Positions 1 to 5,014 of a stretch of 6,547 nt of DNA are shown one piece after another. Numbering within the stretch: the stretch's first letter is position 1; every line of letters begins with the position of its first letter. The stretch lies in assembly GCA_014728785.1 (NCBI GenBank), contig WJKZ01000027.1:1-6547 (forward strand). Reading direction: 5' to 3'. The notes beneath the pieces were generated by a model. That model was not told where the DNA came from. It searched no databases and saw only the letters and a program-made list of their open reading frames with translations. The stretch is from Candidatus Omnitrophota bacterium (lineage in GTDB: Bacteria; Omnitrophota; Gorgyraeia; Duberdicusellales; 4484-171). The translations under genes were made by a program, and so were the position numbers.

Positions 1-1
1 A

Positions 2-814
2 AAAGGCAAAAGACGGCCGCCGAAGGAATGGTTTTATTATACGGTCGAGCGCGTGAAGCAAAGACTCAAGAAACGAGGCTTCAAGCATCGTCCGGGCAGC
101 CCTTATAAGACCATACCGCAAGTTGCCAAGGCCATAGTCGGCGGCATGTGGTGGGGAACTACCGATGGGCTTCATGAAAGCACCAAGCGCGATATTATAA
201 ATGAAGTTATCCGCAACCGGGCCAAGGGCAAAGCCGCCGTGGTAACAAGCGATGGAACATTGACCAAGAAAAAAGTCAAAAGCGAAGTCGGTAAAAAGTC
301 CGCCGAGAGCATATACAAGAAACTTAAACTGACAAAAACCGAAATAAAAGAAGCCAAGCAACTACTAAAGCGGGGACTCCCCGCTATCGAACGGATGGCC
401 GCAAGGCGAATGGTAGCTCCCAATCCCTCATTACTTGTCGTTACCGGCAATCCGGGTATAGATTTAAATGATAAGGGCAACCCGCCAACCCTCGAAGAGT
501 TCAAGAAAGCTTATCCTAAACTCTGGAAGGCGGCCATGAAGCAATACAAAAAGTTTCATGGAGTGGAGCCCGAGACGGTACAAATGCAATGGGTTGAGTC
601 GGATGTCCCTCCCATCCTTATAAAAATGGGGGACGCTCCCGATGTCACCTATCATGTTAAAGGGGCCAGCAAGAAACAGAAGAAAATACCTTTTAAGCAT
701 GATTACAAGGGTAAAGTGCATGTCTGTACCGATGTCAAAGGCGGGATGATATTCCATATCCCGGATGCCAAAAAAGGCAGGAATGTAAAAGTCGATGATT
801 GGGTCAGAGGTTAG
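2..814 (+). CDS. Basic hypothetical protein, 5' end outside window
   Basis: The reading frame is open from base 2 to the TAG at 812-814 (270 codons visible). A GTG at 53 could be a start, but it has no SD, and the in-frame codons before it (RRPPKEWFYYTVER) read as ordinary protein. The true start therefore probably lies upstream of the window. The protein is rich in Lys and Arg. Counting from base 2, an N-terminal part of about 75 residues (PPKEW, IVGGMWWG, ESTKRDII) looks helical. A Lys-rich helical middle follows, then a segment with NPSLLVVTGNPG near residue 157. A helix ends in KKFHGVEP near 200, and the end is a beta-rich domain finishing VDDWVRG. From memory, PPKEW N-termini and a terminal beta domain ending in a DW-R/Y-G motif recur in uncharacterised phage and mobile-element proteins; I could not check this. 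The stop codon overlaps the SD of the next gene, so the two are probably cotranscribed. Function unknown. Confidence 0.75.
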   Translation, partial: KGKRRPPKEWFYYTVERVKQRLKKRGFKHRPGSPYKTIPQVAKAIVGGMWWGTTDGLHESTKRDIINEVIRNRAKGKAAVVTSDGTLTKKKVKSEVGKKSAESIYKKLKLTKTEIKEAKQLLKRGLPAIERMAARRMVAPNPSLLVVTGNPGIDLNDKGNPPTLEEFKKAYPKLWKAAMKQYKKFHGVEPETVQMQWVESDVPPILIKMGDAPDVTYHVKGASKKQKKIPFKHDYKGKVHVCTDVKGGMIFHIPDAKKGRNVKVDDWVRG

Positions 815-817
815 GAG
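813..817 (+). promoter_or_regulatory. Ribosome binding site (AGGAG) overlapping upstream stop codon
   Basis: AGGAG starts inside the TAG stop at 812-814 and ends 7 bases before the ATG at 825. This supports that start and suggests coupling of translation between the two genes. Confidence 0.7.
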
Positions 818-824
818 ATAAACT

Positions 825-1991
825 ATGTGGGTATTTTTAGCGAATCCGCCCGAGAAGAAGGGAGGCAGTAAAGTGAGTTCCACTACGAGAGCGGGCAAGA
901 AGTTCAGGTCTCTTGTCAAGAAGCATGGCGTTTCTAAGGGCGCCAAGGAATACAGAAAATGGAAGAGGGAACAAAAAAGGAAAAAGCCCTCTAAGAAGGC
1001 CAAGGCGAAAGGAGGAAAGCGTATGGCCAAAAGAGCATCTGGTTACAGGGCGCTTGTCAAGAAACATGGCGTCAAGAAGGCAGCGAAAATGTGGAGGGGT
1101 CGCGGAAAGAAAAAAACTTCCCGCAAGAAGACCTCGGGCCGGAAACGCGCATCCGGTTACAAGGCGCTCGTGAAAAAGCACGGCGTCAAGAAGGCAGCGC
1201 GGATGTGGAGGGGGCGCGGAAAGAGCAGGAGCACAAAGCGCTACGCCGCAAACGCATGGTCGGGAGACAAGAAGGGCCATTCTATCGCCTCGGCCGCTGG
1301 TTGGGCAAGGCGTAAAGGCGTTCCTGTCCCCATTTACCTTTCGCAGCGCGGTTATTCCAAGGCCGCAATCGACAGGTACATCAAGAAGCATGGCCCGGTC
1401 GGCAAGAGCCACAGGCCATACACAAGAACATACCCGGCGCGGTCAGCCAGGTATGCCATGAATCCCCTCGATACCGGCGTGGAGACCATAAAGAGCGTCT
1501 TCGCCACAGAAACCGCCAAGACGGTTTTTGGTGTCGGGCTCGGCTTCGTGGGAGTTGCGCTCGGCAATGCAGTAGTGCGCAGGCTCAAACCAATGGCCGG
1601 TGGAGCCTTGATTGTAGGCGGCGAATTCGGCGGGTCTATTCTCGCTGGCGCGGCCTATGCGATGGCCACAAAAGATGTAGCTAAGGGCGTTCTTACCGCA
1701 AGCTCCGGTATCGCATTGAGCGTCTTCAAGTTCGTTTGGGGCAAGTATGTTGCCGGTAGGAACATACTCGGTCTCAGCATGCCCGGGCTCAGCGACTATG
1801 TTGAGCTTCCTTACGGCGTAAGTGATTATGTCGAGCTCCCATATACCGCAGGGCATGGAATGGGACAGTCACTTGACACCGGCATGGGCCAGTTCCTTCC
1901 CCCGGAAGCGGCGGAAGTAGGACAGTTCATACCCGAGCAGTTCGGGGAATACACGGTAGGCATCGGCGAGGAAGCCGAAGTCGAATATTAA
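825..1991 (+). CDS. Basic repeat protein with hydrophobic middle and acidic tail; putative genome-binding, membrane-associated virion protein
   Basis: This 388-residue protein starts at an ATG 7 bases after AGGAG. Residues 22-140 are extremely Lys/Arg-rich and carry three copies of a (F/Y)-x-x-LVKKHGV-x-K-x-A motif, at about 27-46, 74-94 and 112-132. The last two are nearly identical and 38 residues apart. A weaker fourth copy (AAIDRYIKKHG) ends at 190. Residues 234-305 hold three Gly/Ala/Val-rich hydrophobic stretches (about 234-251, 259-281, 289-305), plausible membrane or helical-hairpin segments. The C-terminus has a tandem SDYVELPY duplication, two GMGQ motifs and an acidic end (EEAEVEY). 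The basic half suggests nucleic-acid condensation, as in virion core proteins; the hydrophobic part suggests contact with an internal membrane or the capsid. Both roles are inference. Its place directly before the capsid candidates fits a virion component. In-frame internal starts at 873 and 1023 have good SDs, so shorter forms are possible. Confidence 0.8.
   Translation: MWVFLANPPEKKGGSKVSSTTRAGKKFRSLVKKHGVSKGAKEYRKWKREQKRKKPSKKAKAKGGKRMAKRASGYRALVKKHGVKKAAKMWRGRGKKKTSRKKTSGRKRASGYKALVKKHGVKKAARMWRGRGKSRSTKRYAANAWSGDKKGHSIASAAGWARRKGVPVPIYLSQRGYSKAAIDRYIKKHGPVGKSHRPYTRTYPARSARYAMNPLDTGVETIKSVFATETAKTVFGVGLGFVGVALGNAVVRRLKPMAGGALIVGGEFGGSILAGAAYAMATKDVAKGVLTASSGIALSVFKFVWGKYVAGRNILGLSMPGLSDYVELPYGVSDYVELPYTAGHGMGQSLDTGMGQFLPPEAAEVGQFIPEQFGEYTVGIGEEAEVEY
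1011..1025 (+). promoter_or_regulatory. Candidate internal ribosome binding site and in-frame ATG
   Basis: GGAGG at 1011-1015, preceded by AAA, sits 7 bases before an in-frame ATG at 1023 (residue 67 of the 825-1991 gene). Initiation here would give a 322-residue form lacking the first basic repeat. Lys/Gly-rich codons (AAA GGA GGA AAG) produce such strings by chance, so this is only a candidate. A second one is GGGAGG at 860-865 ahead of an in-frame GTG at 873. Confidence 0.3.
1032..1223 (+). repeat. Tandem coding repeat, two 78-base copies at 114-base spacing
   Basis: Copies at 1032-1109 and 1146-1223 each encode RASGY(R/K)ALVKKHGVKKAA followed by (K/R)MWRGRGK. They differ at only two of 26 residues, while the DNA has several third-position changes. 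A degenerate third copy lies upstream at about 888-965. A 12-residue Lys/Thr/Ser/Arg linker separates the two good copies. The pattern points to duplication of a basic module inside the gene. Confidence 0.85.
1788..1844 (+). repeat. Tandem short coding repeat (SDYVELPY twice)
   Basis: Codons 322-330 and 332-340 encode LSDYVELPY and VSDYVELPY, separated by one Gly. The DNA copies differ at synonymous positions. They sit in the non-basic C-terminal tail, just before two GMGQ motifs, and could be a short repeated binding peptide. Confidence 0.8.
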
Positions 1992-2013
1992 ACAACAAGC
2001 TTTTTTCGGGATA

Positions 2014-2058
2014 GGGCGTATCCCCGGAGTCCCTTGCTTACGCCCGAACGGTAAGGGA
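2014..2058 (+). ncRNA. H-type pseudoknot in leader of first capsid-like gene
   Basis: Stem 1 pairs 2014-2020 (GGGCGTA) with 2039-2045 (TACGCCC), 7 perfect pairs. Stem 2 pairs 2030-2037 (TCCCTTGC), inside the stem 1 loop, with 2051-2058 (GTAAGGGA), downstream of stem 1: 8 pairs including one G-U. This is H-type topology with a 9-nt first loop, a 1-nt junction (U2038) and a 5-nt third loop (GAACG). It ends 4 bases before the SD at 2063. The leader of the paralogous gene folds the same way (2712-2760), with compensatory changes, which is the main support. A role in translation control or mRNA stability is inferred from position. T4 gene 32 mRNA is an established case of a leader pseudoknot bound by its own protein product. 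Confidence 0.6.
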
Positions 2059-2062
2059 AATT

Positions 2063-2067
2063 GGAGG
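2063..2067 (+). promoter_or_regulatory. Ribosome binding site (GGAGG)
   Basis: GGAGG lies 7 bases before the ATG at 2075 and only 4 bases after the pseudoknot's last paired base. Folding could plausibly affect ribosome access. Confidence 0.75.
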
Positions 2068-2074
2068 AAACAGT

Positions 2075-2692
2075 ATGACCAGACGAGTTGCACCCGCTCC
2101 CCCGGGCGTTCCGGCATTGGAGCCAATCAGGCAAGACCTTTATGACACCAAAGTCCAAGATGGCACGGTGTCAACGCTCGAATTCTTCCGGAATCCGGGC
2201 ATCGCGGGGCAGGCCGAGCTTGCAACGAACATGCAGGCAAACGGCCAGCTTCCGTATCCGCAGCAGTTTCACGTCTTCGGGATAAACCTCGAATTTATCC
2301 CGACCTTCGGCGAAGCCGCATCGGTAAGCTACGACAATCTCTTTTGGCAGAACAAGAAAAAAGTCCTCGAACTCTGCTTCATGCGTTTTCGCATAGGCTC
2401 CAAGGACTATCTTGTTGACCCCGCGAAGCGAATCCCGGCAGGTCTCGGCCCGGCGGGTTTCGCAAACGGAGCGCAGGCGATTGATGCGTTCCCCACAAAC
2501 GGCCTTCAGGACATCCAGCATTACTATGATGTCACGATTCGTCAGGGCGGGAAAATAAAACCCATCCACATACCGGCTCAGCAGTCATTCTTCGTGCAGT
2601 TGGTATGGCCGTTCGGTAATCCGACGGTTAATCGCGAAGGATGGGCGGTCAGAGCCTACCTTGTGGGCATTCTCTGGAGAGAGGTTCAATAA
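2075..2692 (+). CDS. Putative major capsid protein 1 (small beta-rich paralog)
   Basis: This is a 205-residue protein with a strong SD. It begins MTRRVAPAPPGVPALEPI and ends YLVGILWREVQ. Both termini, plus GQLPYPQQFH (about residues 58-67), IGSKDYL (about 107-113) and GKIKPIHIPAQQSF (about 158-171), are shared with the next gene. The body alternates short hydrophobic strands with Gly/Pro/Asn turns (FHVFGINLEFIP, CFMRFRIGSKDYL, FFVQLVWP, VRAYLVGIL), as expected for a beta sandwich or single jelly roll. There is no signal peptide, membrane segment or catalytic motif. Two adjacent, equally sized beta-rich paralogs inside a structural operon fit paired coat proteins; size and pairing resemble viruses with two small single beta-barrel coat proteins. 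Alternatives are a duplicated minor capsid or spike-base protein. The structural role is fairly likely; major capsid status is inference. Confidence 0.7.
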   Translation: MTRRVAPAPPGVPALEPIRQDLYDTKVQDGTVSTLEFFRNPGIAGQAELATNMQANGQLPYPQQFHVFGINLEFIPTFGEAASVSYDNLFWQNKKKVLELCFMRFRIGSKDYLVDPAKRIPAGLGPAGFANGAQAIDAFPTNGLQDIQHYYDVTIRQGGKIKPIHIPAQQSFFVQLVWPFGNPTVNREGWAVRAYLVGILWREVQ

Positions 2693-2711
2693 CTTGACAT
2701 ATTAATGAATA

Positions 2712-2760
2712 GGGCGCATTCATAGCCTTTTTCCCGCTTGCGCCCGAATGCGGGGAGAAG
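2712..2760 (+). ncRNA. H-type pseudoknot in leader of second capsid-like gene
   Basis: Stem 1 pairs 2712-2718 (GGGCGCA) with 2739-2745 (TGCGCCC), 7 perfect pairs. Stem 2 pairs 2727-2737 (CTTTTTCCCGC), inside the stem 1 loop, with 2750-2760 (GCGGGGAGAAG): 11 pairs including two G-U. Loops are 8, 1 (U2738) and 4 (GAAT) nt, matching the 9, 1 and 5 of the copy at 2014-2058. Aligned from the junction, pairs change on both sides: T2019-A2040 to C2717-G2740, T2035-A2053 to C2735-G2752, T2034-A2054 to C2734-G2753, and C2031-G2057 to T2731-A2756. The element ends 15 bases before the SD at 2776. Confidence 0.6.
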
Positions 2761-2775
2761 AAACAGATTTTTGAT

Positions 2776-2780
2776 GGAGG
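2776..2780 (+). promoter_or_regulatory. Ribosome binding site (GGAGG) deciding the start
   Basis: GGAGG lies 5 bases before the ATG at 2786. That start gives an N-terminus matching the upstream paralog from its first residue (MTRRVAPAP). Upstream in-frame starts at 2738 and 2774 would add residues the paralog lacks, and the SD itself begins within the ATG at 2774. Confidence 0.8.
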
Positions 2781-2785
2781 TCGAT

Positions 2786-3409
2786 ATGACCAGACGAGTA
2801 GCACCAGCACCGGCAGGCGTCCCGGCTCTTGAGCCTATCGCTCAGGAACTTTATGACACCAAGGACTACCCCATAGCGGGTACGGGGACTCTCACATTCT
2901 TCCAAAACCCCTCGGCTCTGGGAGAAATAGAGACGAACATGGTGGCCTCGGGCCAGCTTCCCTATCCGCAGCAGTTTCACGCTTTCGGTATCTGCTTCGA
3001 GATATTCCCGGGCTACACCGAGCTCGAAGCGGTCGGCAACAACGTATCATGGAATCGCGAAAAACAGAAGCTTCGCGAGAAATGCTTCCTTCGCCTCACC
3101 ATAGGCTCGAAGGATTATCTAACGTTGCCGGGTTGCCACATTCCCGAAGGAATGGGGATTGCCGGGTTCTCTGCGGGAGATGATACGGTATCAAACTACG
3201 CATCATTAACACAGGGTATTCAGGACATAAAGCATGCTTTCGAGCTTACCGTCCCGCAAGCGGGGAAAATCAAGCCCATACATATCCCGGCCCAGCAGTC
3301 GTTTAAGGTCGAGATAAGATGGCCGACTCCGCTCGTGCTGGCCGTTCCTGAGCAGCCGGTGAAAATCAGAGTTTACCTCGTAGGAATACTCTGGAGGGAA
3401 GTACAGTAG
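2786..3409 (+). CDS. Putative major capsid protein 2 (tandem paralog)
   Basis: This 207-residue protein is, by eye, about half identical to the 205-residue product of 2075-2692. Its N-terminus (MTRRVAPAPAGVPALEPI), the blocks GQLPYPQQFH, IGSKDYL and GKIKPIHIPAQQSF, and its C-terminus (YLVGILWREVQ) match. Residues about 68-105 and 115-155 differ, with small insertions and deletions; these probably form exposed loops or strands specific to each copy. Codons in the identical blocks often differ silently (for example in the last 12 codons), so the likeness comes from protein-level selection after an old duplication, not recent gene conversion. The leader pseudoknot was evidently duplicated too. 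The two proteins probably assemble together in one shell or replace one another in equivalent positions. No catalytic motif or signal peptide is visible. A terminator-like hairpin follows directly. Confidence 0.7.
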   Translation: MTRRVAPAPAGVPALEPIAQELYDTKDYPIAGTGTLTFFQNPSALGEIETNMVASGQLPYPQQFHAFGICFEIFPGYTELEAVGNNVSWNREKQKLREKCFLRLTIGSKDYLTLPGCHIPEGMGIAGFSAGDDTVSNYASLTQGIQDIKHAFELTVPQAGKIKPIHIPAQQSFKVEIRWPTPLVLAVPEQPVKIRVYLVGILWREVQ

Positions 3410-3415
3410 TACTCC

Positions 3416-3461
3416 AAGACGCTCCCCTTCGGTAATCCCGCCGAAAAGAGTGTCTTTTCTT
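3416..3461 (+). terminator. Probable Rho-independent terminator or attenuator after capsid pair
   Basis: AAGACGCTC (3416-3424) pairs with GAGTGTCTT (3448-3456): 9 pairs, one G-U. Inside it TTCGG (3428-3432) pairs with CCGAA (3441-3445). The right arm runs straight into a T-rich tract (TCTTTTCTTC). It begins 7 bases after the stop of the second capsid candidate. No clear promoter follows, so it may be leaky, lowering expression of the downstream minor structural genes relative to the coat genes. Confidence 0.5.
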
Positions 3462-3464
3462 CGC

Positions 3465-3494
3465 GGGCCGCTCCGTTACGGGGCGGGGCGGCCT
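3465..3494 (+). other. GC-rich hairpin in the 160-base gene-free stretch
   Basis: GGCCGCTCCG (3466-3475) pairs with CGGGGCGGCC (3484-3493) with a single G-U, extended by one more G-T pair (3465-3494). The loop is 8 bases. It is not followed by a T tract, so it is a poor intrinsic terminator. It could protect an mRNA end or regulate the gene at 3570. Bases 3437-3442 (CCCGCC), in the preceding hairpin, could pair instead with 3482-3487 (GGCGGG), so the two structures might compete. The rest of this gap (3495-3569) is AT-richer and holds only the SD AAGGAG at 3556-3561. Confidence 0.5.
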
Positions 3495-3569
3495 TATAAA
3501 AACAAGGGGATAAGCAATATTCCAGTGGTAGCGGAATTAAAACAAATGTCACTTTAAGGAGAAATAGAC

Positions 3570-4340
3570 ATGCAACCAAGACTCGTAAGAACAAGAGATG
3601 GACGTACCCTTGTTTATAAAGGGATGCCTCATCCCCTCGATGGTTCAATGGGACAGCTTCCGGCAAGCCAATATCCCTCCCCTTCGTCGCCTTCGCCCAT
3701 ATCCCCGGAGTTGTCGCCGAGGCTCCCCCAGAGCATACTTAAACCCGTCCCAAGAAGCGCGGTAAGCCCTCAGAGGCGGGTGGAATATCCGATTCGCACA
3801 TCCGAAACGGAAGAGCTCCAGAGAAGCATGAGCCCTGAACAATATCTGCGGAAAAAGACATTCGAGCGCCCTGCATTCTATGGCATACAAACTCCATTAC
3901 AGACCACGGCGCCGTGGCAGAATTCGGTACTCGTGCCGTCTCCTTCAGGAACGGCGGTTACGGGAACATTCGAGATAACATCCGAAGCGGATTTCGAGGC
4001 GGTAAAAATCATGGTGACAGGCCGCAAGCTTGTTGACCAAGAATGGCTCGCCACTCGAAACTTCGCCATTACATTCAAAGACCTCGCAAGCGGTCGAGAC
4101 CTCAACAATGTTCCCATCTTTGCGGAGCATTTCGGAGGCAATGCCAACGAGCCTCTTATATTCCCGGTCACGTTGTTTATCAACCGCAATTCTGCGGTAA
4201 CGGTGGACTTTATCAATCTTGAGCCGGTCGATGCGGACATCTATGTTTACTTCTCGCTGCTCGGCATCAAGTACTACTATATGGATGCATTAAATCTCAC
4301 AACCGGATTCCCGGAACAAGGCGAGTACAAAAGAGTTTAA
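3570..4340 (+). CDS. Putative minor structural protein: Pro/Ser-rich linker plus beta domain
   Basis: This 256-residue protein starts at an ATG 8 bases after AAGGAG (3556-3561). Residues 1-20 form a short start (RLVRTRDGRTLVYKGMP). Residues about 30-75 are a Pro/Ser-rich, probably disordered linker with repeated S-P dipeptides (SPSSPSPISPELSP). Residues about 115-238 look like a beta sandwich (FEITSEADFEAVKIMV, FAITFKDLASG, LIFPVTLFI, AVTVDFINLEP, ADIYVYFSLLGIKYYY). The C-terminus is GFPEQGEYKRV. The order strand, hydrophobic strand, polar strand with N-x-x, then an I-Y-V-Y-F strand resembles beta domains of phage and viral head proteins, but I cannot name a family. The flexible linker suggests a protein threading through or anchoring to the shell, such as a vertex or spike-base protein. 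It is the first of a closely packed run of genes to the window end. Confidence 0.7.
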   Translation: MQPRLVRTRDGRTLVYKGMPHPLDGSMGQLPASQYPSPSSPSPISPELSPRLPQSILKPVPRSAVSPQRRVEYPIRTSETEELQRSMSPEQYLRKKTFERPAFYGIQTPLQTTAPWQNSVLVPSPSGTAVTGTFEITSEADFEAVKIMVTGRKLVDQEWLATRNFAITFKDLASGRDLNNVPIFAEHFGGNANEPLIFPVTLFINRNSAVTVDFINLEPVDADIYVYFSLLGIKYYYMDALNLTTGFPEQGEYKRV

Positions 4341-4360
4341 GTTAATGTACAGTCAAGTTG

Positions 4361-4367
4361 AGAGGAG
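4361..4367 (+). promoter_or_regulatory. Ribosome binding site (AGAGGAG) deciding the start
   Basis: AGAGGAG lies 5 bases before the ATG at 4373. An in-frame TTG at 4358 sits ahead of this site and would leave it inside the gene, so ATG 4373 is preferred. Confidence 0.75.
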
Positions 4368-4372
4368 CATCC

Positions 4373-5005
4373 ATGAACGAACGAGAACTATACTACAGGC
4401 TCTCGGGTCTCGGGGATAATCCCGAAGACAGGAATTGGTTTTGGCGAGAAGGCTTCCCAGAGCTTATGCGCCGAAGCCTCGGGAGCGGAGCCAAACGAGA
4501 ATGGCTCGGAAGCGAAAAAGACAACATGGGCTCCATGTTGTTGCGTCTCGCCGAAAACTACATTATGGCCCCGCAAAATGTAGTGCCCGCTTTCGCGCAG
4601 CCATTCAAAGTGACCACCCCTCCCGGAGATGGCCTTGAAATACCACCCCAAGGCGTAGGCCCGGGGGAGACCTTCTACACCGGCGTAAGTTTCAATGTCC
4701 CCGTAGATTCGGCGGCGATAGTCACATGCCTGCATCAGGAGCTCGAAAGCCCGGCAGCCTACAGCGATGTCAATATAAGACTATATTATCGCGGGGGGCA
4801 TAAAAACTTCTGGAATCCCCAAAAGCCCGAGATTACCCCCTGCAAAATAGTGGTCTTCGAGAAGGAAACCATAGAGATTCAATGGGAAAACAATGGGCTT
4901 GTGTCTCATTGGTTTAAGGGTGAGATAATAGGCTATTGGTTTAATGTACCCAAGCCCGACAAAAACCAGCGTGGGTTGACAGTCCCCACTCAATCACAGG
5001 GATAG
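4373..5005 (+). CDS. Putative structural protein with helical N-terminus and beta domain
   Basis: This is a 210-residue protein. Residues 1-65 are polar and probably helical (NERELYYRLSGLG, NWFWREGFPELMRRSLG, MLLRLAENYIM). Residues about 75-193 look beta-rich: FYTGVSFNVP, AAIVTCLHQEL, VNIRLYYRGG, CKIVVFEKETIEIQWENNG, GEIIGYWFNVP. The closing pattern (hydrophobic strand, charged strand with E-I-x-W/F-x-N-N/L, then a G-Y-W-F or Y-V-Y-F strand) resembles the end of the beta domain in the protein encoded at 3570-4340, so a shared fold is possible. The C-terminal 15 residues are polar and likely flexible. No signal peptide or enzyme motif is seen. The gene is 32 bases after its neighbour, and its stop codon overlaps the SD of the next gene. 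A capsid-associated role is inferred from context; the family is not recognised. Confidence 0.7.
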   Translation: MNERELYYRLSGLGDNPEDRNWFWREGFPELMRRSLGSGAKREWLGSEKDNMGSMLLRLAENYIMAPQNVVPAFAQPFKVTTPPGDGLEIPPQGVGPGETFYTGVSFNVPVDSAAIVTCLHQELESPAAYSDVNIRLYYRGGHKNFWNPQKPEITPCKIVVFEKETIEIQWENNGLVSHWFKGEIIGYWFNVPKPDKNQRGLTVPTQSQG

Positions 5006-5010
5006 GAGGT
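5004..5010 (+). promoter_or_regulatory. Strong ribosome binding site (AGGAGGT) overlapping stop codon
   Basis: AGGAGGT matches the canonical anti-SD complement over seven bases. It begins within the TAG at 5003-5005 and ends 4 bases before ATG 5015. This is the strongest SD in the window and suggests high or coupled translation of the following gene. Confidence 0.8.
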
Positions 5011-5014
5011 ATAT

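Noticed and set aside
28..30. ATG after AAGGA at the window start
   Set aside because: It is in another frame, the spacing to AAGGA is too short, and that frame stops after about 27 codons.
53..55. GTG as the start of the first gene
   Set aside because: No SD precedes it, and the in-frame codons back to base 2 are open and protein-like, so the gene most likely starts outside the window.
1111..1117. AAAAAAC heptamer as a -1 frameshift slippery site
   Set aside because: Its phase relative to the reading frame does not match X-XXY-YYZ, and the alternative frame is only a shadow of the Lys-rich gene.
464..1412. Long minus-strand open frames opposite the first two genes
   Set aside because: They overlap well-supported + strand genes with good SDs, lack their own convincing start signals, and have compositions expected from antisense of Lys-rich codons.
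1975..2010. Possible terminator at the end of the basic-protein gene (CCGAA with TTCGG near a T run)
   Set aside because: The stem is only 5 bp with a 25-base loop, and the T run lies on the wrong side within the loop and arm.
3495..3500. TATAAA as a promoter -10 box for the gene at 3570
   Set aside because: The -35 position falls inside the GC-rich hairpin and has no TTGACA-like hexamer.
3511..3569. tRNA-like D-arm (TTCC-AGTGGTAGC-GGAA) upstream of 3570
   Set aside because: Only a 5-bp stem with a D-loop-like string is present; no anticodon arm, T-arm or matching acceptor stem follows.
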